In this document: one piece after another, positions 6,594 to 15,862 of the stretch
How positions within the stretch are numbered: position 1 is the stretch's first letter
How the letters are laid out: each line of letters opens with the position of its first letter
Origin: JAVBKV01 sp031553885
Lineage (GTDB): Bacteria > Bacteroidota > Bacteroidia > Bacteroidales > Azobacteroidaceae
NCBI GenBank assembly: GCA_031553885.1
Contig: JAVBKV010000072.1
Location: forward strand, 1 to 20,432
Direction of reading: 5' to 3'
Length of the DNA stretch: 20,432 nucleotides
Notes under the pieces: model-generated
Seen by the model: only the letters and a program-made list of their open reading frames with translations
Database searches by the model: none
What the model was told of the DNA's origin: nothing
Position numbers and translations under genes: made by a program

Positions 6594-9272
6594 ATGAAAT
6601 CACGATTATTAGCTTTTTTACTCTTAGGAGTTTTCTTCATTTCCGTAAAAGCGGAAATCCCTCCTGTTTTTGGCCCCGAATATACCGGAAAAATGCAAAA
6701 AGATGAATTGACCCGGGTGTTCATATCTCCTCAGCGGGTTGTATGGAAAAATGCAGGGAATAACCAATTGGTTTCGAATGAAGAAGGTCTGCTCAGGCCA
6801 GGAAACAGTCAATCGGAACTGGGACGAAAAAACATGTGTAAAATGACGAGTACAGAAAATGATACGGCTTCCATCCTGCTTGATTACGGAAAAGAATTGC
6901 ATGGAGGCCTTCAACTGGTTCTGGGTAGCTCGCCCCGGAGAGAGCCTTCGCTGGTGCGTATTCGCTTTGGGGAATCGGTCGGGGAGTGCAACAGCCAGAC
7001 CCGAAATTCCGAATGGGGAGTTGGTTTTGCGACCGATGATCATGCCAAACGGGATATTGTTATGGAAGTGCCCCGTGACGGATTGATCGAAATCGGGAAT
7101 ACCGGCTTCCGTTTTGTACGGATCGATCTGTTGCAGAAAAATACGACCATTCACCTGAAAGAAGCCCGGGCCATCCTTCGTTACAGGGATATCCCTTACC
7201 TGGGATCATTCAAAAGCAATGACGAGCGCCTGAATCAGATCTGGCTTACAGGAGCCTATACCGTACACCTGAACATGCAGGAATACCTTTGGGACGGAAT
7301 TAAACGTGACCGCTTGATCTGGCTTGGCGATATGCACCCGGAAGTAGCAACTATCGCAAGTGTGTTCGGATATAATGAAGTTGTGCCGAAAAACCTGGAC
7401 CTGGCTTGTGAACAATATCCGTTGCCCAACTGGATGAACAATATGAGTGCCTATTCATTGTGGTATCTGATCATCCATTATGATTGGTATATGTACAACG
7501 GAAACCTGGATTTTTTGAAAAAGCATAAACCGTATCTGTTGGGATTAATCGATCTGATAAACGGGAAAGTGGATGAGAACGGAAATGAAAACCTGTCCTC
7601 GGCACGGTTCCTGGATTGGCCTTCCTCTCCGAATGAGAAAGGGGTGGAGGCCGGTTATCGCGCCTTGATTGTGTGGGCAATGCAGGATGCCGAAAAATTA
7701 TGTGCGATTCTGAAAGAGCCGGAATACGGGAAAAAAGCCCGGGACTGTTACGAACGGATGAACCGGCATATAAAAGATCCTAACCAGTTGAAACAGGCCG
7801 CTTCCCTCATGGCAATTGCCGGAATTATGGATCCGGCCAAGGCTTGTAATGAGGTGGTTTCGGTAGGTGGCCCCAAGGGTTTCTCTACTTTTTACGGATA
7901 TTATATGTTACAGGCACAGGCAATGGCCGGACAATACCGGGAGGCAATGGATGTCATACGTCAGTACTGGGGAGGTATGCTGGATATGGGGGCTACTACG
8001 TTCTGGGAGGACTTCAACATGGAATGGCTCCAACATGCAGCCCGGTTGGATGAACTTACTCCCGCAGGCAAAAAAGACATTCACGGCGCTTTTGGGGCCT
8101 ATTGTTATCCAGGATACCGCCACAGTCTTTGTCATGGTTGGGCTTCGGGTCCTACAGCCTGGATGACGGAACATATCCTGGGCGTAAAAGTGATGGAGCC
8201 CGGGTGCAAACTCATCCGGATAGAACCGCACCTGGGTGACCTGAAATGGGTGGAAGGTACGTTTCCCACGCCGTATGGAATTGTGAAAATAAAACATACG
8301 AAGAACAGCAATGGAAAAATCACTTCTAAGATCGAAGCTCCCCGCGAAGTAAAAATAATACGGGTCGAAACTGAAGATATAGATATTCGTGTCGCCAACT
8401 ACAGAGGAGACAAAGCCTGCGCCATCAGTTATACGTTTGATGATGCATTGAAGGAACATTACACGATGGCAGCTCCCGAGCTGGAAAAACGGGGATTCAG
8501 GGGAACATTCTGGGTGAACGGAAAGCGCATGGAAGAAGAGTCAGTAAATTCGGGAAACACGTTTACTACCTGGGCTGAATTGAAAGCGATGGCGGTCAGG
8601 GGGCATGAAATCTCCAATCACGGATGGTCGCATGCAAAGTTAACAGAAGTAAGTCCGGAAGTGCTTAAAACCGAAATAGAAAAAAATGACAGAGTTATTC
8701 TCAAAGAGACAGGGATCCGTTCGACGACTTTTTGCTATCCGTATAATGCCATGAATAAAGAGGTGATTCAGCTAGCATCTCAGAACAGGGTCGGAACCCG
8801 GACCGAGCAGGTTTCTATCGGGACAAAATCTACACCGGAAAAACTGGATCAGTGGGTAAGAGAGTTGATCGGGTCAGGGAAATGGGGAGTGGGGATGACT
8901 CATGGTATAACCCACGGTTACGATGCTTTCGGATCGTCGTCTTCTATTTTCTGGGATCACCTGGATCGGGTGAAAGCTCTTGAAGATTCCGTCTGGGTAG
9001 GAACATTCCGTGAAGTGGTGGCTTATACGAAGGAAAAAAAGGATATTACCTGCGAAATAAAAAAGGGAAAAAACAGCGTTCAGGTCATTCCTAAAATGAC
9101 ACTGGATAAAGCGTTATTTACAGAACCGTTGACAATGGTGATGGAGAAAAACGGAATCAGGAAAATTACGGCTAAGCAGGACAATCAAACACTGGCTGTG
9201 CAATTGTCGGCGGATAAAGCCCTGTTTGAATTTAATCCCTTCGGAGGCCCGGTTCAAATCGATTTTCAATAG
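6594..9272 (+). CDS. Secreted GH78-like alpha-L-rhamnosidase fused to CE4/NodB polysaccharide deacetylase
   Basis: An 892-residue two-enzyme protein with a signal peptide (cleavage near VKA-EI, residue 20). Residues ~25-200 are a beta-sandwich. Residues ~205-525 form the GH78-type (alpha/alpha)6 barrel with WDGIKRDRLIWLGD (233-246) and GATTFWEDF (Glu472, the position of the GH78 general base); a short beta domain follows to ~590. Residues ~600-815 are a NodB deacetylase: YTFDDA with Asp616/Asp617, NHGWSH with His676/His680 as metal ligands, and TFCYPYNA. The usual GH78 acid-position Glu (R-E in the D-x4-E motif) is Asp239 here. GH78 enzymes remove terminal rhamnose; CE4 enzymes remove acetyl groups. 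The combined action on one acetylated glycan is inference. A gene for GH51 follows after 30 nt, so this is its operon partner. The C-terminal ~80 residues are an unassigned beta-rich tail. Confidence 0.85.
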   Translation: MKSRLLAFLLLGVFFISVKAEIPPVFGPEYTGKMQKDELTRVFISPQRVVWKNAGNNQLVSNEEGLLRPGNSQSELGRKNMCKMTSTENDTASILLDYGKELHGGLQLVLGSSPRREPSLVRIRFGESVGECNSQTRNSEWGVGFATDDHAKRDIVMEVPRDGLIEIGNTGFRFVRIDLLQKNTTIHLKEARAILRYRDIPYLGSFKSNDERLNQIWLTGAYTVHLNMQEYLWDGIKRDRLIWLGDMHPEVATIASVFGYNEVVPKNLDLACEQYPLPNWMNNMSAYSLWYLIIHYDWYMYNGNLDFLKKHKPYLLGLIDLINGKVDENGNENLSSARFLDWPSSPNEKGVEAGYRALIVWAMQDAEKLCAILKEPEYGKKARDCYERMNRHIKDPNQLKQAASLMAIAGIMDPAKACNEVVSVGGPKGFSTFYGYYMLQAQAMAGQYREAMDVIRQYWGGMLDMGATTFWEDFNMEWLQHAARLDELTPAGKKDIHGAFGAYCYPGYRHSLCHGWASGPTAWMTEHILGVKVMEPGCKLIRIEPHLGDLKWVEGTFPTPYGIVKIKHTKNSNGKITSKIEAPREVKIIRVETEDIDIRVANYRGDKACAISYTFDDALKEHYTMAAPELEKRGFRGTFWVNGKRMEEESVNSGNTFTTWAELKAMAVRGHEISNHGWSHAKLTEVSPEVLKTEIEKNDRVILKETGIRSTTFCYPYNAMNKEVIQLASQNRVGTRTEQVSIGTKSTPEKLDQWVRELIGSGKWGVGMTHGITHGYDAFGSSSSIFWDHLDRVKALEDSVWVGTFREVVAYTKEKKDITCEIKKGKNSVQVIPKMTLDKALFTEPLTMVMEKNGIRKITAKQDNQTLAVQLSADKALFEFNPFGGPVQIDFQ

Positions 9273-9302
9273 AATCTTAAAATATCAAAGACGTAAAATA
9301 CC

Positions 9303-10847
9303 ATGAAGAGACAATTATTTTCATTCGCAATCGCATTAAATTTCTTGTTACCTGTTGTTGCCCAGGAAAAAAATGAAGTGATTATCCGGGTTTATCCGGA
9401 GCAGGGCAAACAAGTAATCAATAAGCACATTTACGGTCACTTTGCCGAACACCTGGGTTCTTGTATCTATGGCGGATTATGGGTAGGAGAGGAATCTTCC
9501 ATTCCCAATACCAACGGATATCGTACGGATGTCCTGGAAGCTCTGAAAAAACTTCAGATTCCGAATTTACGTTGGCCCGGAGGTTGTTTTGCCGACGAAT
9601 ATCATTGGATGGATGGGATAGGCCCAAAAGCAAACCGTCCGAAGATGGTCAATAACAACTGGGGAGGCGTGGTGGAAGATAACAGTTTCGGGACCCATGA
9701 ATTCCTGAATTTGTGCGAGTTGCTCGGATGTGAACCGTATATCAGCGGGAATGTAGGCAGCGGGAGTGTAGAGGAGTTGGCCAAGTGGGTGGAATACATG
9801 ACCTCTGAAGGCGACAGCCCGATGGCGAACCTTCGTCGTAAAAACGGCCGTGATAAAGCCTGGAAAGTGAAATTTTTAGGTGTAGGTAATGAAAGCTGGG
9901 GATGCGGCGGAAACATGCGCCCGGAATATTATGCCGATCTGTATCGCCGTTATGCCACGTATTGCCGTGAATTCGACGGTAACCGGCTTTTTAAAATTGC
10001 AAGCGGAGCAAGCGATTACGATTACAACTGGACCGATGTCCTGATGAGAAATGTCGGTCACCGGATGAACGGCCTGTCCCTCCATTACTACACAGTAAAA
10101 GGATGGAGCGGGAGCAAGGGTTCGGCTACCGATTTTACCGATGAGGACTTTTACTGGACCATGGGAAAATGCCTCGAAATAGAAGAGGTGGTACAGAAAC
10201 ACATCGAGATTATGGATCGGTACGACAGAAATAAGAACATCGGTTTGATGGTCGATGAATGGGGTACCTGGTGGGATGTCGAACCGGGAACCAATCCTGG
10301 ATTTCTTTATCAGCAGAATACGATGCGGGATGCATTTGTAGCCGCATTAACCCTGAATATTTTCAACAAATACCCCGACCGCATCCGGATGGCAAATATC
10401 GCCCAGGTTGTGAACGTGCTTCAGTCCATGATTCTCACCAAAGATAATAAAATGGTGTTGACACCGACCTACCATGTGTTCGATATGTACCGGGTGCATC
10501 AGGATGCTACTTACGTGCCTCTGGATCTGATTTCGGATACAAAGGAAGTCAAAGGGCGCAATATTCCGGTAGTGAGCGCTTCTGCCTCTCAAAAGGACGG
10601 ATCGGTTCATGTTACGCTGACTAATATCGACATGAATTCGGATCGGGTTATCCGTTTGAATCTGAATGGATTGAAAGTGAAAAATGTGAGTGGAAAGGTA
10701 TTATCTTCCCCTCGTATTTCTGATCATAATACGTTCGACAAACCGGACCTGGTGACTGTCAGGGAATTCAAAACAGCTCAGATAGCCAATGGTGAGGTAA
10801 AGGTTCAGTTACCGGCAAAATCGGTGGTAGTACTTGAAATCAACTGA
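9303..10847 (+). CDS. Secreted GH51 alpha-L-arabinofuranosidase
   Basis: Releases terminal alpha-L-arabinofuranose from arabinan, arabinogalactan or arabinoxylan. The 514 residues are the normal length for GH51. A signal peptide ends near VVA-Q21. The (beta/alpha)8 barrel carries KHIYGHFAEHLG (41-52), LRWPGGCFADEYHW (89-102), acid/base Glu197 in GVGNESWG and nucleophile Glu319 in MVDEWGTWW; a beta-sandwich closes the protein (about 390-514) and ends with PAKSVVVLEIN, typical of the family. It lies 30 nt after the GH78-CE4 gene in the same direction with no promoter between them, so they form an operon. Export fits a role in trimming glycan side chains in the periplasm or at the surface. Confidence 0.94.
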   Translation: MKRQLFSFAIALNFLLPVVAQEKNEVIIRVYPEQGKQVINKHIYGHFAEHLGSCIYGGLWVGEESSIPNTNGYRTDVLEALKKLQIPNLRWPGGCFADEYHWMDGIGPKANRPKMVNNNWGGVVEDNSFGTHEFLNLCELLGCEPYISGNVGSGSVEELAKWVEYMTSEGDSPMANLRRKNGRDKAWKVKFLGVGNESWGCGGNMRPEYYADLYRRYATYCREFDGNRLFKIASGASDYDYNWTDVLMRNVGHRMNGLSLHYYTVKGWSGSKGSATDFTDEDFYWTMGKCLEIEEVVQKHIEIMDRYDRNKNIGLMVDEWGTWWDVEPGTNPGFLYQQNTMRDAFVAALTLNIFNKYPDRIRMANIAQVVNVLQSMILTKDNKMVLTPTYHVFDMYRVHQDATYVPLDLISDTKEVKGRNIPVVSASASQKDGSVHVTLTNIDMNSDRVIRLNLNGLKVKNVSGKVLSSPRISDHNTFDKPDLVTVREFKTAQIANGEVKVQLPAKSVVVLEIN

Positions 10848-10913
10848 TAATAAAAAAGAATTTTTCTAATTAAGGTAGCATTTGACTGTTTACAGCAAAC
10901 AAATTTAATTAAA

Positions 10914-10937
10914 AATTGCAATCTCGACTTTGCAATT
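10914..10937. promoter_or_regulatory. Inverted repeat over the -33 box of the ATPase gene
   Basis: AATTGCAA (10914-10921), 8-nt spacer, TTGCAATT (10930-10937). The right arm overlaps the TTTG -33 box at 10929-10932. This position suits an operator for a repressor, but AT-rich DNA gives such repeats by chance fairly often. Confidence 0.35.
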
Positions 10938-10959
10938 CAATATTTTAGTATTACATTTG
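10929..10959 (+). promoter_or_regulatory. Complete Bacteroidota promoter for the AAA ATPase gene
   Basis: TTTG (10929-10932), 19-nt spacer, TACATTTG (10952-10959): both boxes and the spacing match the Bacteroides sigma consensus TTTG-N19-TAnnTTTG. The ATG follows 22 nt later. This is the best promoter match in the window. Confidence 0.75.
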
Positions 10960-10981
10960 CGGTCTTATTTAAATAGGAAAC

Positions 10982-12160
10982 ATGGAATCTTTTTTTCGAA
11001 CACATCAATACTTGGTTGAACACATTAACGCTCCGATCCGCAGGCAGTTGATGGATGATATCAATTGGAACGACCGTTTGATCGGCATCAAAGGTTCGCG
11101 TGGCGTGGGGAAAACGACATTTCTGTTGCAATATGCGAAAGAAAATTTCAAATCGGACGATAAGCAGTGTTTGTATATCAACCTGAATCATTTTTTCTTC
11201 ACGGTCAGGACTATTAAAGACTTTGCCAACGAATTTCAGATGAAGGGCGGCAAGGTGTTGTTGCTTGATCAGGTGTTCAAGTATCCGGACTGGGCCAAGG
11301 AATTGAGGTATTGCTACGATCACTTTCCTGAACTGAAAATTGTTTTTACAGGCTCTTCCGTGCTGAGCCTGGAGGATGAAAACGAGGACCTTTCGGGTCG
11401 GGTAGTTCCCTATAACTTACGGGGGTTTTCTTTCCGGGAGTTCATCAACCTGATGGCGGGGACTAACCTTCGTTGCTATCGACTTGAAGACATCCTTCAA
11501 CACCATACCGATATTGTCCCTGAAATTTGCGAACAGGTTAAGCCCCTGGCTTATTGGGAAGATTACCTGCATCATGGGTTTTATCCGTTTTTTCTTGAAA
11601 AACGTAATTTTTCGGAAAACTTGCTGAAAACGATGAATATGATGCTGGAAGTGGATGTTTTATCCATCAAGCAAATCGAACAAAGTTACCTGCCTAAACT
11701 TCGCAAATTATTGTACTTGCTGGCTATATCCGTTCCAGGAAGTCCCAATGTAAGTCAATTGAGTATCGATATCGAAACCTCCCGGGCCACAGTTATGAAT
11801 TACATCAAATACCTGCAGGATGCCCGGTTAATCAACATGCTGTATTCGGAAGGACAGGACTTTCCGAAAAAACCGGACCTGCTTTACCTGCAAAATCCCA
11901 ATCTTTTGTATTCGGTCCGTCCTGTGGTTACGGATGAGCAGGCATTGAGGGAAACGTTTTTCTATAACCAGCTGCATAAAGATTATAAAGTTAATACCGG
12001 TAAAAAAGGCGCTCAGTTTCTGATTCAGGGAAAGTACAGTTTTGCGGTGGGCGATAAGATAAAAGGAAAATTCAACCCGGAAATGTATTATGCGATCGAT
12101 GGAATTGAATCAGGAGAGAGAAAGGTGGTTCCGTTGTGGTTGTTCGGGTTCCTTTATTAG
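10982..12160 (+). CDS. AAA ATPase of the AAA_14/DUF4143 group
   Basis: A 392-residue cytoplasmic P-loop protein. Walker A is GSRGVGKTT (38-46). Walker B is KVLLLDQV (91-98), followed by FKYPDWAKELRYCYD. Sensor-like VFTGSSVLSL lies at 121-130 and the family's YNLRGFSFREF at 144-154. The second half holds a winged-helix-like stretch (NVSQLSIDIETSRATVMNYIKYLQDARLINML). The C-terminal end is a short, worn version of the nuclease-like domain seen in many relatives. In Walker B, Gln97 (codon CAG) stands where the catalytic Glu is usual. Members of this group are common in anaerobes, but their function is poorly known; none is assigned here. It has its own promoter. nifJ follows after 86 nt with no obvious promoter, so cotranscription is possible. 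Confidence 0.8.
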   Translation: MESFFRTHQYLVEHINAPIRRQLMDDINWNDRLIGIKGSRGVGKTTFLLQYAKENFKSDDKQCLYINLNHFFFTVRTIKDFANEFQMKGGKVLLLDQVFKYPDWAKELRYCYDHFPELKIVFTGSSVLSLEDENEDLSGRVVPYNLRGFSFREFINLMAGTNLRCYRLEDILQHHTDIVPEICEQVKPLAYWEDYLHHGFYPFFLEKRNFSENLLKTMNMMLEVDVLSIKQIEQSYLPKLRKLLYLLAISVPGSPNVSQLSIDIETSRATVMNYIKYLQDARLINMLYSEGQDFPKKPDLLYLQNPNLLYSVRPVVTDEQALRETFFYNQLHKDYKVNTGKKGAQFLIQGKYSFAVGDKIKGKFNPEMYYAIDGIESGERKVVPLWLFGFLY

Positions 12161-12181
12161 AATTAAGAATTAAGAGTTAAG
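12161..12181. repeat. Heptamer tandem repeat (AATTAAG)x3
   Basis: Directly after the ATPase stop codon come AATTAAG, AATTAAG and AGTTAAG, then a partial fourth unit. A related ATTAAGAATTAAT string lies at 6426-6438, upstream of the GH2 gene. Short tandem heptamers of this kind can change copy number by slippage. Part of the 86-nt gap before nifJ. Confidence 0.7.
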
Positions 12182-12246
12182 AATTATAAGGGATAACAAT
12201 ATTAACAGGATTGTAAGAAGAAGTATTAAAGATTAAATAGACAATT

Positions 12247-15200
12247 ATGACAAAGCAAAAAAAATTTTTAACGTGTGATGGAAATCAGGCTGCTGCACAT
12301 ATCGCGTATATGTTCAGCGAAACGGCTTCGATTTATCCGATTACACCTTCGTCCACAATGGCAGAATATGTGGATGAGTGGGCAGCTTCAGGAAGAAAAA
12401 ATATCTTCGGAGAGATTGTCCGTGTAGATGAAATGCAATCTGAAGCGGGTGCTGCCGGTGCTATGCACGGGTCTTTGCAGGCAGGTACGTTATCAACCAC
12501 ATTCACGGCTTCCCAGGGCTTGCTGCTGATGATTCCCAACATGTACAAAGTAGCCGGAGAATTATTGCCGGGCGTGTACCATGTATCGGCACGTGCGCTG
12601 GCATCTCATGCGCTTTCCATTTTCGGAGATCACCAGGACGTGATGGCTGTTCGCCAGACCGGATGTGCTCTGTTTGCTACCGGTTCGGTACAGGAAGTGA
12701 TGGACCTGGCGGCTGTGGCTCACCTGGCGGCGATCAAATCCCGTGTACCTTTCGTACATTTCTTTGATGGATTCCGTACTTCTCACGAAATTCAAAAAAT
12801 CGAACAATTGGATAATGAAGACCTGGCTCCGCTGATCGATCAGCAGGCATTGGCCGAATTCCGTCAGCGTGCATTGAACCCAGAGGCTCCTGTAGTCCGT
12901 GGTACGGCTCAGAATCCGGACATTTACTTCCAGGCTCGTGAAGCATCCAATGTTTACTACAATGAGGTAGTAGGTATTGTTGAAGATTACGTTAAACAAC
13001 TGAGCGTAGTAACCGGTCGTCAATACGGTTTGTTTGATTATTACGGTGCGGATGATGCTGATCGTGTAATCATTGCCATGGGCTCTGTTACCGAAGCAAT
13101 CAAGGAAACAATCGATTACCTGAATGCTAAAGGTGAAAAAGTAGGATTGGTCAGTGTGCACCTGTATCGCCCGTTCTCTGCGAAACATTTCTTAGCTGCA
13201 GTTCCGAAAACAGCTAAAAGAATTGCTGTACTGGACCGGACAAAAGAGCCGGGAGCACTTGGAGAACCGTTGTACCTGGATGTTAAAGACTGTTTCTATG
13301 GATCTAAAGATGAACCGGTTATTGTCGGTGGTCGTTACGGTTTGTCTTCCAAAGATACCACTCCGGCTCAGATTTTGTCGGTATACGAAAACCTGGCATT
13401 ACCCGAACCGAAAAACGGTTTCACGATCGGCATCGTGGATGATGTGACCTTTACTTCACTGCCTCAAAAAGAAGAACTTGCTTTTGACGGAGGTCCTTAT
13501 GAAGCCAAATTCTATGGTTTGGGTGCCGATGGTACGGTAGGAGCCAATAAAAACTCCATCAAAATCATTGGAGACAATACCAATAAATATTGTCAGGCTT
13601 ATTTTGCCTACGACTCTAAAAAATCCGGAGGGTTCACCTGTTCACACCTTCGTTTCGGAGATAATCCCATCCGTTCTACTTATTTGGTTAATACTCCGGA
13701 CTTCGTGGCTTGCCACGTACAGGCTTACCTGCGTCTGTATGATGTAACCAAAGGCTTGAAAAAAGGCGGTACTTTTTTGTTGAATACCATCTGGAACGAG
13801 GAAGAAGTAAAGAAAAACCTGCCGGAAAAAGTAAAGAAATACTTAGCTAAAAATAATATCAATTTCTACATCATCAATGCAACCGGTATTGCGGAAGAGA
13901 TCGGTCTGGGTAACCGTACCAATACGATTCTGCAATCGGCATTCTTCAAAATCACCGGTGTGATTCCTTATGAACTGGCTGTGGAACAAATGAAGAAATT
14001 CATTGTGAAATCGTACGGTAAGAAGGGTGAAGATATTATTAATATGAACTATGCTGCCGTTGACCGTGGTGGTGATGTGGTAAAAGTAGCTATTCCGTCC
14101 GAATGGGCTAATTTGGGTGAAGAAGCGAAAACTGCTGCCGATAATGTTCCTGCATTTATTGCTAACGTTGTTCGTCCGGTCAATGCACAAGCCGGCGACG
14201 ATCTGCCTGTATCTGCGTTCAAAGGACGTGAAGACGGAACCTGGGATCAGGGAACTGCTGCCTTCGAAAAACGCGGGGTGGCCAGCCATGTTCCGGTTTG
14301 GATTCCGGAAAACTGTATCCAGTGTAACCAATGTGCTTACGTTTGTCCTCACGCTGCTATCCGTCCTTTTGTTCTGGATGCTGACGAACAGGCCAAAGCT
14401 CCTGCTTTCACCACGTTGAAAGCGCAGGGAAAACAATTCGAAGGCATGCAATTCCGTATTCAGGTCGATGTGCTCGACTGTATGGGTTGCGGCAACTGTC
14501 CGGATGTTTGCCCGGGTAATAAAAACGGCAAAGCATTGCAAATGATGCCGATCGAAACACAATACGATAACCAGCCGAACTGGGATTTCTGCTCGAAAGA
14601 AGTAAAATCCAAACAACACCTGCTCGATACATCCATGAATGTAAAGAATTCACAATTCGCAACTCCGTTGTTTGAATTCTCCGGAGCATGTGCCGGTTGT
14701 GGTGAAACTCCTTACGTGAAGTTAGTATCTCAGTTGTTCGGAGATCATCAGATGATTGCCAACGCTACGGGTTGTACTTCCATTTATTCCGGTTCAGCTC
14801 CTTCTACTCCGTATACCACTAATCCGGAAGGTCGTGGTCCGGCCTGGGCGAACTCATTATTCGAAGACAATGCTGAATACGGATTGGGAATGAATATCGG
14901 TACCGAAAAAATGCGTGACCGTGTAGAACGCCTGATGAAAGAAGGCCTGGCCTGTACTTGTTGCTCGGACGAAATGAAAGCCTTGTTCCAGGAATGGATC
15001 GATAACCGGACCAGTTCGGTGAAGACCCGTGAGGTGGCCGATAAACTGATTCCGATGGTAGAAGCCTGTACCTGCGATATCTGCAAACAACTGGCTTCAT
15101 TGAAACAATACTTCGTTAAACGTTCGCAATGGATCATCGGTGGTGACGGTTGGGCATACGATATCGGTTTCGGCGGATTGGATCACGTAATCGCTTCCGG

Positions 15201-15792
15201 ACAAGACATCAATATCTTAGTTGTAGATACAGAGGTTTATTCCAATACCGGAGGTCAGTCTTCCAAATCGACTCCTGTAGGCGCGGTAGCAAAATTTGCT
15301 GCTGCCGGAAAACGCATCCGCAAGAAAGACCTGGGTATGATTGCCACGACTTACGGTTATGTTTACGTAGCACAAGTGGCTATGGGATCTAACCAGGCCC
15401 AGACCCTGAAAGCAATCCGTGAAGCGGAAGCTTACAACGGCCCGTCGATCGTTATCGCTTATTCTCCTTGTATCAACCATGGTTTGAGAAGCGGAATGGG
15501 TAAAGCCCAGGCCGAACAAAAAGCGGCTGTTGAATGTGGTTACTGGCACTTGTGGCGTTTCGACCCACGTTTGGAAGCTGAAGGCAAGAATCCGTTCCAA
15601 CTGGATTCCAAAGATCCGGATTGGAGCAAATTCCAGGACTTCCTGAAAAACGAGGTGCGTTTCTCTTCGTTGATGAAGCAATATCCCGAAGAAGCCAAAG
15701 AACTCTTCAAGATAACCCAGGAAAATGCCGAATGGCGTTTGAATGGTTACAAGAGAATGGCTGCCATGAATTTTGGAGAAGCTGCTGAATAA
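12247..15792 (+). CDS. nifJ: Pyruvate:ferredoxin (flavodoxin) oxidoreductase
   Basis: Oxidatively decarboxylates pyruvate with CoA to acetyl-CoA and CO2, reducing ferredoxin; central to energy metabolism in anaerobes. The 1181-residue chain is the full single-polypeptide form. In order: pyruvate-binding domain (about 1-260, with YPITPSSTMAEY and DHQDVMAVRQTG), domain II (about 260-410), gamma domain (about 420-620), a two-cluster ferredoxin domain with Cys690/693/696/700 and Cys745/748/751/755, and the TPP domain with GDGWAYDIGFGG and VDTEVYSNTGGQ. The proximal cluster cysteines are Cys815 and Cys818 in CAGCGE, Cys843 in ATGCTS, and the Cys of SPCINHG. Codon use is smooth, as in a highly expressed gene. 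A strong terminator follows. Confidence 0.97.
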   Translation: MTKQKKFLTCDGNQAAAHIAYMFSETASIYPITPSSTMAEYVDEWAASGRKNIFGEIVRVDEMQSEAGAAGAMHGSLQAGTLSTTFTASQGLLLMIPNMYKVAGELLPGVYHVSARALASHALSIFGDHQDVMAVRQTGCALFATGSVQEVMDLAAVAHLAAIKSRVPFVHFFDGFRTSHEIQKIEQLDNEDLAPLIDQQALAEFRQRALNPEAPVVRGTAQNPDIYFQAREASNVYYNEVVGIVEDYVKQLSVVTGRQYGLFDYYGADDADRVIIAMGSVTEAIKETIDYLNAKGEKVGLVSVHLYRPFSAKHFLAAVPKTAKRIAVLDRTKEPGALGEPLYLDVKDCFYGSKDEPVIVGGRYGLSSKDTTPAQILSVYENLALPEPKNGFTIGIVDDVTFTSLPQKEELAFDGGPYEAKFYGLGADGTVGANKNSIKIIGDNTNKYCQAYFAYDSKKSGGFTCSHLRFGDNPIRSTYLVNTPDFVACHVQAYLRLYDVTKGLKKGGTFLLNTIWNEEEVKKNLPEKVKKYLAKNNINFYIINATGIAEEIGLGNRTNTILQSAFFKITGVIPYELAVEQMKKFIVKSYGKKGEDIINMNYAAVDRGGDVVKVAIPSEWANLGEEAKTAADNVPAFIANVVRPVNAQAGDDLPVSAFKGREDGTWDQGTAAFEKRGVASHVPVWIPENCIQCNQCAYVCPHAAIRPFVLDADEQAKAPAFTTLKAQGKQFEGMQFRIQVDVLDCMGCGNCPDVCPGNKNGKALQMMPIETQYDNQPNWDFCSKEVKSKQHLLDTSMNVKNSQFATPLFEFSGACAGCGETPYVKLVSQLFGDHQMIANATGCTSIYSGSAPSTPYTTNPEGRGPAWANSLFEDNAEYGLGMNIGTEKMRDRVERLMKEGLACTCCSDEMKALFQEWIDNRTSSVKTREVADKLIPMVEACTCDICKQLASLKQYFVKRSQWIIGGDGWAYDIGFGGLDHVIASGQDINILVVDTEVYSNTGGQSSKSTPVGAVAKFAAAGKRIRKKDLGMIATTYGYVYVAQVAMGSNQAQTLKAIREAEAYNGPSIVIAYSPCINHGLRSGMGKAQAEQKAAVECGYWHLWRFDPRLEAEGKNPFQLDSKDPDWSKFQDFLKNEVRFSSLMKQYPEEAKELFKITQENAEWRLNGYKRMAAMNFGEAAE

Positions 15793-15812
15793 AAGATCTT
15801 TCTGATCATATC

Positions 15813-15854
15813 AAACGAACCCTTCCGGATCATTTCCGGGAGGGTTCGTTTTTT
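15813..15854 (+). terminator. Rho-independent terminator after nifJ
   Basis: A perfect 11-bp stem, AAACGAACCCT (15813-15823) with AGGGTTCGTTT (15841-15851), extends inward by TCCGG/CCGGG with one G-U pair to 16 bp around a 7-nt loop. A run of six T (15849-15854) closes it. It lies 21 nt after the nifJ stop. Confidence 0.92.
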
Positions 15855-15862
15855 ATAAAAAA

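Noticed and set aside
12562..13188. Leftward 208-codon open frame
   Set aside because: Antisense shadow of nifJ with no recognisable motif.
13843..14619. Leftward 258-codon open frame
   Set aside because: It lies entirely opposite nifJ, whose protein is conserved throughout; composition (Ile/Phe/Arg/His-rich) is that of an antisense shadow.
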